51,491 nucleotides of DNA from Phycisphaerales bacterium. GTDB lineage: Bacteria; Planctomycetota; Phycisphaerae; Phycisphaerales; SM1A02. Under the pieces are notes generated by a model. It ran no database searches. It had not been told where the DNA came from and worked only from the letters and a program-made list of their open reading frames with translations. Of this stretch, positions 27,171 through 35,371 are shown piece by piece. Where the stretch lies: NCBI GenBank assembly GCA_022446965.1, contig JAKVBV010000017.1, positions 1 through 51,491 on the forward strand, read 5' to 3'. A program made the translations under genes and the position numbers. The stretch's first letter is position 1. Every line of letters begins with the position of its first letter.

Positions 27171-28639
27171 CGCAGCGGTCCCTTCTCCTCGACCACCATG
27201 CCGAACCCGTCGTGCGCCGTGGCATAGGCCACACCTCGGCCCAGCACCAATGGAGTGATCGCCAGGACGGGACCACCCAAACGCACACTCATCGTCTTGC
27301 CACCTTCAAGGGGATTGACTTCGATGGGTTCCGCATCAGGATCATCGGGTTGCTCGGGCGGTAGTGGCGGTGTGTCGGGTGGTTCGAGCCGCAACACGCC
27401 GGTGTTGTGTCCCAACCAGAGGGCGTGTCCGGTGGACACGAGACACGTGAACCGGCCACCCATCGGCGGATGGACGGATGCCTTCCCCAAACTCGTGGTC
27501 ACCTTGGCCGAGCCGTCGTCCTGCAGGAAGGCGGTCCAATCGCCGGCCTTGGCACCGGTGCCTTGCGGAGACGGATGCACCGCCACGGTACTTGGCCGCA
27601 CACCTTGACCAGGCTCGAAGAGCCAGGTGCCGCTGCGACCTGTCGCCAGCAGTGCACCGGTGGCACGCTGCACCTGCGTGAGTCCGCCGGGTGTGGCATG
27701 GGCCTGCAGCACACGTGCGCCACCGGGCAGCACATCGACGATGCTTCGTCCGTGCTCACCTACGGCCAGCACGCTGCCGTCATCGAGCACAGCGGCGCTG
27801 GTGAGCCCCGCCTGCATCCAATGACCACCTGACTGCAATGTGCCGTCGTTCAATGTCCACAGGTGTACGCCTACATCTGACACGACAACCAGCGTGTCTT
27901 CATTAAAGTGCATGTCGTGCACGCGACCGGGCACGGCCACCGTGAGCGCCGCTGGATCGGCCTCTCGGGCCTGGGCATCCAGCACACCGAGCAATGCCGC
28001 GTTGCCTTCATTGCGGGCAAAGGCACAGGTGCCGGTGGGCGAGGGCGCCACCAATGACGCCGTACCCACGTATCCGCCACCGCGCACGCGATGCAGACGT
28101 CGACCGTCCACATACCACCCGCCATCAGGCGCGGTGGTCATCGACGCCACATGGACGCCATCCACCAGCCGCTCGCGGTCATGCACCCGAACGGCACCGT
28201 CGGCACCGAAGCAGACCAGTTCCCCATCAAGCAGCGACACACGGTCGGGCGCCATGCCCAATCGCGATGCCGTGAACCGCCGAGCGATCACAGGCTGCAT
28301 CGCATTGGTGCCGTCCACCGTGATGACCGCTGATCCCTCGAGCACCACGTGCACCTGATCGCCGTCGCGGAGCATGTCCACGATGGGCGCGTCGGTGCCG
28401 CACTGGCCCAGCTCAAGTTCACGCAGCACGCGGCCAGCGGGGTCGAGCACCAGAATCTGTCGGCCATCGGAGACCCACGGCACACCGTTCACCACGACGC
28501 ACGCATGATGGGTGCCCGGCGTGCGCTCACGCACGTCCAGATGGATGACATCGGGCTTGATCGACACCGGCGGCTTGTAGGGATAGGAACAGCCCAAGAG
28601 CATGCTGGTGAGGGCAAGGATGATCGTGGCTCGTACCAT
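27101..28639 (-). CDS. Lipoprotein with beta-propeller-like repeats
   Basis: A 512-residue predicted lipoprotein. The start at 28639 gives a signal peptide with lipobox SMLLGC. The mature part is built of repeated four-strand blades of the quinoprotein/WD type, for example WVSDGRQILVLDPAGRVLREL, VLDDGSVLAVGEHGRSIVDV and GVHLWTLNDGTL. It ends with a proline-rich segment and a last blade. No enzyme motif is seen, so a binding or scaffold role is likely. TATCCT lies 8 bases before the ATG. Its 3' end overlaps nth by 70 bases. Confidence 0.75.
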   Translation of the reverse strand: MVRATIILALTSMLLGCSYPYKPPVSIKPDVIHLDVRERTPGTHHACVVVNGVPWVSDGRQILVLDPAGRVLRELELGQCGTDAPIVDMLRDGDQVHVVLEGSAVITVDGTNAMQPVIARRFTASRLGMAPDRVSLLDGELVCFGADGAVRVHDRERLVDGVHVASMTTAPDGGWYVDGRRLHRVRGGGYVGTASLVAPSPTGTCAFARNEGNAALLGVLDAQAREADPAALTVAVPGRVHDMHFNEDTLVVVSDVGVHLWTLNDGTLQSGGHWMQAGLTSAAVLDDGSVLAVGEHGRSIVDVLPGGARVLQAHATPGGLTQVQRATGALLATGRSGTWLFEPGQGVRPSTVAVHPSPQGTGAKAGDWTAFLQDDGSAKVTTSLGKASVHPPMGGRFTCLVSTGHALWLGHNTGVLRLEPPDTPPLPPEQPDDPDAEPIEVNPLEGGKTMSVRLGGPVLAITPLVLGRGVAYATAHDGFGMVVEEKGPLRYAPRDLDDVSNAPIRWPQFSSP

Positions 28640-28647
28640 GTGCGTGC

Positions 28648-28657
28648 AGGATACGGT
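28648..28657. promoter_or_regulatory. Overlapping divergent -10 elements, propeller lipoprotein and TPR gene
   Basis: TATCCT on the minus strand (28653-28648), 8 bases before the lipoprotein ATG, overlaps TACGGT on the plus strand (28652-28657), 10 bases before the TPR ATG. The 28-base intergenic region leaves no room for long leaders. Confidence 0.45.
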
Positions 28658-28667
28658 GAACGCCCCC

Positions 28668-28979
28668 ATGTCTGATCGAATCGAACATCTCCGCCGCATG
28701 CTCGACGCTGACCCGGCCGACCCCTTCTGTCTGTATGCCCTGGGCATGGAGTACGCCGCACAAGGTCACCCATCCACCGCCATCGCGCATCTCGAGCAGT
28801 CACTCAAGAGCGACGAAGACCAGCCCTATGCCTGGTTCCACATGGCCCGCTGCCATGCCGCCATGGGCGACACGGCCAAGGCGGCCGCCGCCGTGCATGA
28901 AGGGCTGAACACCGCCACACGCCTCGACGACCACGGCGCCGCATCTGAACTGGCGGCATTGCGAGACGAGTTTGTCTGA
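28668..28979 (+). CDS. Small tetratricopeptide repeat protein
   Basis: A 103-residue protein made of two to three TPR helices pairs. The repeats read DPADPFCLYALGMEYAAQGH, STAIAHLEQSLKSDED, and PYAWFHMARCHAAMGDTAKA. Such short TPR proteins act as protein-binding adaptors in the cytoplasm; the partner is unknown. It opens the unit TPR, recX, rhodanese, cdsA. The start at 28668 is chosen because a TAnnnT element lies 10 bases upstream and further upstream codons fall in the divergent gene's start region. Confidence 0.85.
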   Translation: MSDRIEHLRRMLDADPADPFCLYALGMEYAAQGHPSTAIAHLEQSLKSDEDQPYAWFHMARCHAAMGDTAKAAAAVHEGLNTATRLDDHGAASELAALRDEFV

Positions 28980-29631
28980 CCCTCGCCCACTGGTGATTCG
29001 CGCCATCGTCGATCTACCCGACGAACCAGCCATGGTGCAGGTGCGTGCGGGCCGACGCCGCTTCCGACTCCGCCGTGTGGACGCCGCCCCCATGGCGCTG
29101 TATGAGGGCATGACGCTCACAGATGCCGTGCTCGAAACGATTGAACAGGCTGTGGCCACCGCCAAGGCACTGACCGCGGCGCAGCGCATGTTGGCCCGTC
29201 GCCCCATGGCCATCGCCACGATGCGGTCCCGATTGGGCACACGGTTCGGCGCGGACGCCGCCGACACCGTGATCGACGCCCTGACCAGACAGGGACTCCT
29301 CAACGACGACCACGCCGCAGCCTCCGTGCGGCGAGGCCTCGAGCGCAGCGGGCCGGTGGGACCTGCACGATTGGCGCAGGCCCTGCACCGCCACGGCATC
29401 CACCCCGACGCGGCGCAGGCCGCGGTCAACGATCTGGATCAGCTGCAGGAGCCGGTTGCGGCCGCCCGTGAAGCCGCCGAACCAATGCTCCGCGGCCTTG
29501 CCCGCCATGATCGAGCCACGCAGGCCCGTCGCCTCGCCGGCCGGCTCGCCCGCCGGGGCTTTGATCACGACACTGTGCGGCAGGTGCTCGATCAACTTGG
29601 CCTGCAAGATGGGTACGATGCCGCGCCATGA
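28972..29631 (+). CDS. recX: RecX-family regulator of RecA
   Basis: RecX limits RecA filament growth. The 219-residue protein has an N-terminal strand-rich part and then three-helix RecX repeats: AAQRMLARRPMAIATMRSRL, VIDALTRQGLLNDDHAAAS, and RLAGRLARRGFDHDTVRQVL. The start is uncertain: TTG at 28972 overlaps the TPR stop by 8 bases, and GTG at 28993 is an alternative. The stop overlaps the rhodanese start (ATGA). No recA is in the window. Confidence 0.85.
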   Translation: MSDPRPLVIRAIVDLPDEPAMVQVRAGRRRFRLRRVDAAPMALYEGMTLTDAVLETIEQAVATAKALTAAQRMLARRPMAIATMRSRLGTRFGADAADTVIDALTRQGLLNDDHAAASVRRGLERSGPVGPARLAQALHRHGIHPDAAQAAVNDLDQLQEPVAAAREAAEPMLRGLARHDRATQARRLAGRLARRGFDHDTVRQVLDQLGLQDGYDAAP

Positions 29632-29960
29632 GCGACCCATGGGAAATCTCGCCTGAAGACGTGCAGCGTCGTATCGCCGAGGAAGACGACCTCGTGCTGA
29701 TCGACTGCCGCACCCGTGGCGAGTTCGACGTCTCGCACATCGAAGGCGCCACGCTCATGCCCATGCAGGAACTGAGCATTCGCGACGAGGACATTCGCGC
29801 CCTCGAACACGGCAACGTGATCATCTATTGCCGCACTGGCCGCCGCAGTCGCATCGTCGCGCGATTCATGACGCTGCGTGGCTGCACCAACGTCGTCTCC
29901 ATGGCCGGCGGTGTGGAAGCATGGGCCGATCGCATCGACCCGTCCATGACCACTGCCTGA
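29628..29960 (+). CDS. Rhodanese domain protein
   Basis: A single-domain 110-residue rhodanese that should handle sulfane sulfur. It shows LVLIDCRTRGEFDVSHIEGA and the active-site loop with the catalytic Cys in IYCRTGRRS, followed by AGGVEAW. No signal peptide is seen, so it is cytoplasmic. It is coupled to recX (ATGA) and is 13 bases from cdsA. The acceptor is unknown. Confidence 0.93.
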   Translation: MSDPWEISPEDVQRRIAEEDDLVLIDCRTRGEFDVSHIEGATLMPMQELSIRDEDIRALEHGNVIIYCRTGRRSRIVARFMTLRGCTNVVSMAGGVEAWADRIDPSMTTA

Positions 29961-29973
29961 GGATCTCCCCCGC

Positions 29974-30852
29974 ATGCTTCGATATCGCCTCATCACCGGC
30001 CCCGTGTTGATCGCCCTGCTCACGGTGTTCATGTGGCTTGATGTCAATTGCGGCTGCTGGGAGGGCTGCCTGCCGTTTGGCGTGTTGCTCACTGCTGCGG
30101 CCAGCGTGTTCGCCTTCTTCGGTGGTGTCGAGATGACCAAGCTGCTCGATCGCGCCGCAGCACATGGCCCACTCACACCTGTGGCCGGTGGCCTGGGCGC
30201 GATGGCCATGACCATCGCCACCTGGTTGGTGCTGGGCGGCGCCGACGTTCCTGCTGGTGTTCTAGTCATCGTGCCGCTGGCGGCGGTGATGGCGGCGCTC
30301 CTGTTGAACGGCCTGGGCCGACGCTGCAGTGGCAGCGTGCACCACACCGCAGCTGCCGCATTGAGCACCGTGTGGGTGGGCGGCGGGCTCGGCGTGTTGT
30401 GTGGCATCACGGCCCTCGCCGGGTGGCACATGCTCGTGTTGGTGGTCGCCGTCACCAAGTGCGCCGACATCGGCGCCTACACTGTGGGCTGCACCATCGG
30501 GCGGCACAAGTTGATCCCGTGGGTGAGCCCTGGCAAGACATGGGAAGGCCTCGCCGGTGGCATCGTGTTCGCCATCGCCGCCACCATGCTCTTCTTCGAG
30601 TGCGTCATGAATGTGGGGAATCCCGCCATGCATGATTCCACCACCGCACGGCTCGGGCTCGAAGCAGTGTTGGGCACGATCATCGCCATCGCTGGTCTCG
30701 GCGGTGATCTCAGTGTGAGCATGCTCAAGCGTGATGCAGGAGTGAAGGACTCCGGTCGCAGCCTGCCCGGCATGGGCGGTGTGCTCGATGTGCTTGACTC
30801 ACTGTTGGTTGCGGCGCCCGTGATGTGGGTGATCATGCAGATCATGCATTGA
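29974..30852 (+). CDS. cdsA: Phosphatidate cytidylyltransferase
   Basis: CdsA makes CDP-diacylglycerol from phosphatidate and CTP, the branch point of phospholipid synthesis. The 292-residue protein has about eight transmembrane segments. The C-terminal signature SMLKRDAGVKDSGRSLPGMG is clear, with His changed to Met in the usual LPGHGG and the following Arg changed to Val. GAGGA lies about 10 bases before the ATG. It is the last gene of its unit. A GC-rich hairpin follows at 30936-30952. Confidence 0.93.
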   Translation: MLRYRLITGPVLIALLTVFMWLDVNCGCWEGCLPFGVLLTAAASVFAFFGGVEMTKLLDRAAAHGPLTPVAGGLGAMAMTIATWLVLGGADVPAGVLVIVPLAAVMAALLLNGLGRRCSGSVHHTAAAALSTVWVGGGLGVLCGITALAGWHMLVLVVAVTKCADIGAYTVGCTIGRHKLIPWVSPGKTWEGLAGGIVFAIAATMLFFECVMNVGNPAMHDSTTARLGLEAVLGTIIAIAGLGGDLSVSMLKRDAGVKDSGRSLPGMGGVLDVLDSLLVAAPVMWVIMQIMH

Positions 30853-30921
30853 GGCACTGTGACGCCCGCTGAGCACGACCAATAGGCATCGATTTGGCTT
30901 CCTTTGGGGTGCCATTTCCAC

Positions 30922-30952
30922 TACCATTCGCGATCGGCCCGATTTGCGGGCC
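30922..30952 (+). promoter_or_regulatory. Probable promoter and leader hairpin of the zinc-ribbon gene
   Basis: TACCAT (30922-30927) could be a -10, giving a leader of about 54 bases that begins with the hairpin GGCCCG-ATTTG-CGGGCC (30936-30952) followed by TTT. The same hairpin could instead end the cdsA transcript. No clear -35 is seen. The rest of the 135-base gap shows nothing. Confidence 0.35.
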
Positions 30953-30987
30953 TTTCGCACAACTGGACTTTGTCATGGGAGTTCACC

Positions 30988-31740
30988 ATGCCAGTCATGA
31001 CCGCCTTGCTCGCCTTGCACCAGACTGAGCGTCAGATCCGCGCGCTGCGTAGCCGCGTTGATTCGGCACAGATCTACCTCAACGCGCAGAAGCGCAAGCT
31101 CGACGATGTCACCACTCGTCAGAATGAGCTTGGCGACACCAAGAAGCAGCGTCAAGCTCGAATCGGTGCACTGGAAACAGAGTCCGCCTCGGTTGAAGAA
31201 CGACTGGGCAAGCTTCGCGAAGACCTCAACTCAGCCACCTCCACCAAGGAGTACCACGGGCTGCTAAACGAGGTGAACGCCCAGAAGGACGCCAAACGCG
31301 AACTCGACGACAAGGCCCTCGCCGAGATGTCCGAGATCGAGTCGATCGACACCGAACTGGGCACGCTGGCCGACAACCTCACCGAGCGTGAGACTGTGGT
31401 CACCAAGGCCACCACTGAACTGGAAGAACGCACCGCCGAAGTCGCCGACCGCCTCGCCGAGTTGGAGACTGAACGCGACACCCGCCGCGCCGATGTCGAT
31501 GCCAGCACGCTCGATCGCTACGAAGAGCTGCTCGACGATCTCGACGGCGACGTGATGACCGAAGTGCTCGCCATCGACCCACGCCGCCGCGAGTACGCCT
31601 GCGCAGAGTGCTCCGTGCACCTGCCCTTCGACAAGGTCAATCGCATCACGGCCAGTGCGGATGAAGTGCTGGAGTGTGAAACCTGCATGCGAATCCTCTT
31701 CGTCACCGAGGAGTTCCGCGAGGAACTGGTCAAGAAGTGA
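30988..31740 (+). CDS. Coiled-coil zinc-ribbon protein (DUF164/C4-type)
   Basis: A 250-residue protein: residues about 5-185 form a long antiparallel coiled coil, broken by TSTKEYHGLLNEVNAQKD at the hairpin tip. Residues about 205-235 form a C4 zinc ribbon (CAECSVHLP...CETCMRIL). This is the C4-type zinc ribbon family found in many bacteria and chlamydiae (CdsZ-like), thought to act in nucleic acid or protein scaffolding. The function is not established. GGGAG lies 6 bases before the ATG. It converges with nrdR. Confidence 0.85.
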   Translation: MPVMTALLALHQTERQIRALRSRVDSAQIYLNAQKRKLDDVTTRQNELGDTKKQRQARIGALETESASVEERLGKLREDLNSATSTKEYHGLLNEVNAQKDAKRELDDKALAEMSEIESIDTELGTLADNLTERETVVTKATTELEERTAEVADRLAELETERDTRRADVDASTLDRYEELLDDLDGDVMTEVLAIDPRRREYACAECSVHLPFDKVNRITASADEVLECETCMRILFVTEEFREELVKK

Positions 31741-31752
31741 TCACGGTGGTGC

Positions 31753-31770
31753 TGCCGCTGATCAGCGGCA
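31753..31770. terminator. Palindromic hairpin between convergent genes
   Basis: TGCCGCTGATCAGCGGCA is a perfect 18-base palindrome that folds into a 7-bp stem with a GATC loop, placed in the 30-base gap between the zinc-ribbon gene and nrdR. No T-run follows on either strand, so it is only a candidate bidirectional terminator. Confidence 0.45.
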
Positions 31771-32271
31771 TCACTCCTTGGCTTCGAACAAACTTTCCTG
31801 CCCAGGGGCGTCCTTGCGACGGCCCTTGATCTGCGTGGCCTCGGACACGAGTTCATCAAGTGTCTTGAAGCTGTAGTACTCGCTGGCGTAGCGGATGTAC
31901 GCGATCTCATCGATGTCACGCAGCCTTTGGGCCACCCGCTCACCGATCTCTCGGCTGGATACTTCGCGGTCGAACTCACGGTGGAGTTGGGTTTCGACGG
32001 CATCTACGAGCGCGTCCTTCTCGGCTTCGGGCACCGGCCGTTTGCCGCAGGCCGCCCGCACGCCCCGCATGATGTGGTCGGGATCAAACGGTGTGCGAGA
32101 GCCGTCCTTCTTGACCACCACCAGCCGATTGGATCGCTCCAGCCGCTCGTAGGTGGTCACGCGATGCTGGCATCGATTGCACTCGCGGCGCCGCCGGATG
32201 GCGTTGCCACCATCGGCTGCCCGGGAGTCCACGACGCGATCGTCATCTGCGCCACATGCAGGACAGTTCAT
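31771..32271 (-). CDS. nrdR: Transcriptional repressor NrdR
   Basis: NrdR represses ribonucleotide reductase genes in response to ATP and dATP. The 166-residue protein has the N-terminal zinc ribbon (Cys3, Cys6, Cys31, Cys34) with the basic RRRRECNRCQHRVTTYE stretch. An ATP-cone follows from about residue 49 (VVVKKDGSRTPFDPDHIMRG). The start at 32271 is fixed by MNCPAC and by TACCAT exactly 6 bases upstream; the frame continues far upstream, antisense to thrS, but is not coding. It diverges from thrS across 39 bases holding a perfect inverted repeat. Confidence 0.96.
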   Translation of the reverse strand: MNCPACGADDDRVVDSRAADGGNAIRRRRECNRCQHRVTTYERLERSNRLVVVKKDGSRTPFDPDHIMRGVRAACGKRPVPEAEKDALVDAVETQLHREFDREVSSREIGERVAQRLRDIDEIAYIRYASEYYSFKTLDELVSEATQIKGRRKDAPGQESLFEAKE

Positions 32272-32276
32272 GACGA

Positions 32277-32305
32277 CATGGTATCGGCACGAACGCGATA
32301 CCATG
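32277..32305. promoter_or_regulatory. Mirrored leaderless promoters between nrdR and thrS
   Basis: Perfect inverted repeat CATGGTATCG-N9-CGATACCATG. Each arm carries TACCAT pointing outward: minus 32283-32278 and plus 32299-32304. Each ends exactly 6 bases before a start codon (32271 and 32311). Both mRNAs should therefore start on the ATG. The symmetry could also form an operator. It does not match the known NrdR box. Confidence 0.65.
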
Positions 32306-32310
32306 CCCCG

Positions 32311-34404
32311 ATGCCCACCATCGTCCTGCCCGACGGTTCTTCTCGCTCGTTCGATGCCCCGGTCTCCGTGGCGGATGTCGCCGCCGATATCGGCGCTGGC
32401 CTGGCGAAGGCTGCCTTGGGCGGCCGCGTGGACGGCGAACTGGTCGACTGCAGCCATGTCATCACCGACGACGCCCAACTGGCCATCGTCACGCCCCCCC
32501 GTGGCAAGGATGACCCGTCCGACGATGCGCTCTTCCTCATGCGGCACAGCGCCGCGCATGTGATGGCCGAGGCGATCGAAGACCTCTTCCCCAGCGTGCA
32601 GTTGGTGTACGGCCCGCCCGTGGATGGTGGCTTCTACTACGACATCGCCGTGCCCGAGGGCACGAGAATCTCCAGCGACGACTTCGAACGCATCGAAGAA
32701 CGCATGGCCGAGATCGTGGCGGAGGACCGCCCCTTCACTCGCTACGAACACCCCCCCGCCCAAGGGATGGCTCGTCTGGAATCCGAGGGCAGCAAGTACA
32801 AGATCGACAACGCCCAGCGTGCGATCGATGCCGGATCTGATGCGCTCTCGTGGTACGCCACGGGCACGCCCGGTGACAACTGGGACGACCTGTGCCGCGG
32901 TCCACACGTGCCCAGCACCGGTCGCATCGGCGCCGTGAAGATCATGCGCGTGGCCGCCAGTTACTGGCACGGCGACGCCGACAGCGATCAACTCACCCGC
33001 GTGTACGGCACGGCCTTCCCCGATGCCAAGCGACTCAACGCGCATCTTGAGCAGCTCGAAGAGGCCCGTCGCCGCGATCATCGGGTGGTGGGCCGCAAGC
33101 TGGAGCTGTTCGCCTTCGACGAGATGGTCGGCCAGGGGCTCACCTTGTGGAAACCCCGCGGCAGCGTGATTCGCGAAACCCTGCAGCAGTTCATCGGCGA
33201 AGCCTTGCGCAAGCAGGGCTACGACCAGGTGTTCACGCCGCACGTGGGCAAGCTGGATCTGTATCGCACGTCTGGGCACTTCCCCTACTACGCCGACAGC
33301 CAGTTCCCGCCACTCGTGGACCGTGAGTCGATGAAGACCATGGCCGCCGAAGGCTGCACCTGTGGCGAATTGGCCAATCGACTCGAAGAGGGCGAGATCG
33401 ACGGCTACCTGCTCAAGCCGATGAACTGCCCGCATCACATTCGCATCTTCGCCAGCGAGCCACGCAGCTATCGCGATCTGCCCGTACGGCTGGCCGAATT
33501 TGGCACTGTGTATCGCTGGGAACAGAGTGGCGAATTGGGCGGCCTGCTTCGGGCACGCGGCTTCACGCAAGACGACGCCCACCTCTTCTGCACCGAAGAC
33601 CAGGTCCACGGCGAAGTGCTCGGCTGCCTTGAACTGGTGCAGTTGATCTTCGGCACCCTGGGCATCACCGACTTCGAAGTGCGTGTGGGCCTGCGTGATC
33701 CCGACAGCACCAAGTACGTGGGCGACCCAGCCAACTGGGATCGCGCTGAAGCCGCCTGCCAGAAGGCCGCCGAAACACTGGGCGTGCCCTTCAGTGCCGA
33801 GCCGGGCGAAGCCGCGTTCTACGGCCCCAAGATCGACTTCGTGGTGAAGGACACCATCGGCCGCCGCTGGCAGTTGGGCACTGTGCAAGTGGACTACAAC
33901 TTGCCCGAGCGATTCGACCTGTCGTACACCGGGGCCGACAACGCATCGCATCGACCGGTGATGATCCACCGCGCCCCCTTCGGCTCGATGGAACGATTCG
34001 TGGGCTTCTTGATCGAGCACTTCGACGGGGCCTTCCCCGCCTGGATCGCCCCTGAGCAGGTACGGGTGCTGCCCGTGAGCGACAAGAGCGCCGACTGGGC
34101 CAATGCCGTGGAAGCCAAGCTCAAGACGGCCGGCGTGCGGGTGACGCAGGACAGCCATGGCGGACGTCTGCCCAATCGCATTCGCGAAGCGGCGCAGTGG
34201 AAGATCCCCTACGTGCTGGTGGTGGGGCCACGTGATGCCGAAGCGGGCACCGTATCGGTGCGTGTGCACGGCATCGAGAAGGATCTCGGGGCCGTGTCGC
34301 TGGACGCCTTCGTTGCGGCCATCACCGACGAAGTCCATGGCCACGGGTCGCCTGTCGCGTCCGATGTGCTCTTCGCCGACGAGCCTGTCGGCGAACAGTC
34401 GTGA
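32311..34404 (+). CDS. thrS: Threonyl-tRNA synthetase
   Basis: ThrRS charges tRNA-Thr. The 697-residue protein has the TGS domain (residues 1-60), the editing domain with HSAAHVMAEAIEDLFP and RGPHVPSTG, and the class II core. Motif 2 is PVRLAEFGTVYRWEQSGEL and motif 3 is around MIHRAPFGSMERF. A zinc-site Cys lies in KPMNCPHH. The C-terminal anticodon-binding domain follows (VRVLPVSDK...). The start at 32311 is supported by TACCAT 6 bases upstream. infC follows after 245 bases with its own likely promoter. No T-box or leader regulation is possible if the mRNA is leaderless. Confidence 0.97.
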   Translation: MPTIVLPDGSSRSFDAPVSVADVAADIGAGLAKAALGGRVDGELVDCSHVITDDAQLAIVTPPRGKDDPSDDALFLMRHSAAHVMAEAIEDLFPSVQLVYGPPVDGGFYYDIAVPEGTRISSDDFERIEERMAEIVAEDRPFTRYEHPPAQGMARLESEGSKYKIDNAQRAIDAGSDALSWYATGTPGDNWDDLCRGPHVPSTGRIGAVKIMRVAASYWHGDADSDQLTRVYGTAFPDAKRLNAHLEQLEEARRRDHRVVGRKLELFAFDEMVGQGLTLWKPRGSVIRETLQQFIGEALRKQGYDQVFTPHVGKLDLYRTSGHFPYYADSQFPPLVDRESMKTMAAEGCTCGELANRLEEGEIDGYLLKPMNCPHHIRIFASEPRSYRDLPVRLAEFGTVYRWEQSGELGGLLRARGFTQDDAHLFCTEDQVHGEVLGCLELVQLIFGTLGITDFEVRVGLRDPDSTKYVGDPANWDRAEAACQKAAETLGVPFSAEPGEAAFYGPKIDFVVKDTIGRRWQLGTVQVDYNLPERFDLSYTGADNASHRPVMIHRAPFGSMERFVGFLIEHFDGAFPAWIAPEQVRVLPVSDKSADWANAVEAKLKTAGVRVTQDSHGGRLPNRIREAAQWKIPYVLVVGPRDAEAGTVSVRVHGIEKDLGAVSLDAFVAAITDEVHGHGSPVASDVLFADEPVGEQS

Positions 34405-34649
34405 TTGCCTGCTTTCGCTTGCCTGAGGGTGTTTTTGCGGCTAGTGTGCACACTGATCGATGCGGGCATGGTGCCCCGGGGAGCGTCGGTCGACGGAGCA
34501 GCTTTCTGCATGACGATTTCACGTCACCGCAACGCACGTCCTTCATGACCGCGCCGTTGCTCCGCACCTGTCATCAACCCTGTACCGCGATCGTGGTGGT
34601 CGCTGTTCTTTCGCCGTTGTCGGCTCACTGAGCCACTGGAGTCTTCGTC
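34405..34649 (+). promoter_or_regulatory. thrS-infC intergenic region and infC leader
   Basis: A promoter-like pair TTGCCT (34419-34424) and TAGTGT (34442-34447) with a 17-base spacer would start a leader of about 195 bases for infC. GGAG at 34638-34641 is the ribosome site. The interior contains no gene I can support and no obvious terminator after thrS. Long leaders before infC are often regulatory in other bacteria. Confidence 0.5.
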
Positions 34650-35357
34650 ATCGCACGTCGCCGTTTCTTCCGTCCCAATGAAAACATCCGCCGTCTACCG
34701 CGGGTGAACGACCAGATCCGCAAGTCCCCCATTCGTCTCATCGACGAGACTGAAACCATGGTGGGCGTGGTGGACACACGCGAAGCGATTCAGCGAGCCG
34801 AAGCCGCCGGCCTTGACCTTGTTGAAGTCTCCCCCGACTCCGATCCGCCGGTGTGCCGCATTCTCGACTTCGGCAAGTACCGCTACGAGCAGTCGAAGAA
34901 GGAACGGGCGTCACGCACCAAGACGGCCGAACAGAAGGAAGTGCGTCTGGGCCGATCGATGAAGATTGATCCCCATGACATCGAGATCCGGCTCAACCAG
35001 GCCCGCAAGTTCTTGATGGACGGCCACAAGGTGCAGATCGTGCAGAACTTCCGCGGTCGCGAAATGATGCACAAGGAACGTGGCTTCGATCGCATGAAGC
35101 ACGTCACCGAAACACTGCAAGATGTGGCGCGCGTGGACATGCCGCCCAAGCTCGCTGGACGTCGCATCACCATGATTCTGTCGCCCGACAAGAACAAGAT
35201 CGACCGCATCAAGGCGTCTCTGGAAAGCAAGGCCAAGAACGAGAAGAAGGCCAAGGACGCTGCGGCGCCGGTCGAGTCGGCACCACTCGAAGCCGCCGAC
35301 ACCGCACCGGTCGAGGCGCCCGAAGCCACGGCGGCCGAAGACACCGCCGACGCCTGA
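34650..35357 (+). CDS. infC: Translation initiation factor IF-3, probable ATC start
   Basis: IF-3 keeps ribosomal subunits apart and checks the start codon. The N-terminal domain (RVNDQIRKSPIRLID), linker and C-terminal domain (VRLGRSMKIDPHDIEIRLNQ, KVQIVQNFRGREM) are intact, followed by a 45-residue Ala/Glu-rich tail. No ATG exists at the N-terminus. ATC at 34650 has GGAG 8 bases upstream and gives a basic leader (ARRRFFRPNEN) typical of IF-3; an in-frame stop at 34629 excludes anything longer. GTG at 34704 is the only alternative and would remove those residues. A rare start codon is the known basis of infC self-control. The usual rpmI-rplT partners are absent; MATE follows on the other strand. 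Confidence 0.92.
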   Translation: MARRRFFRPNENIRRLPRVNDQIRKSPIRLIDETETMVGVVDTREAIQRAEAAGLDLVEVSPDSDPPVCRILDFGKYRYEQSKKERASRTKTAEQKEVRLGRSMKIDPHDIEIRLNQARKFLMDGHKVQIVQNFRGREMMHKERGFDRMKHVTETLQDVARVDMPPKLAGRRITMILSPDKNKIDRIKASLESKAKNEKKAKDAAAPVESAPLEAADTAPVEAPEATAAEDTADA

Positions 35358-35371
35358 TCGGCTCGCCAGAT

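Noticed and set aside
32272-34344. Very long open frame on the minus strand opposite thrS, continuous with nrdR
   Set aside because: It is the antisense shadow of thrS caused by high GC and codon bias. Real similarity begins only at MNCPAC of NrdR (32271), where the promoter element also sits.
34401-34631. 76-codon frame between thrS and infC
   Set aside because: No family resemblance, GTG start overlapping the thrS stop, uneven composition. It is better explained as part of the infC leader.
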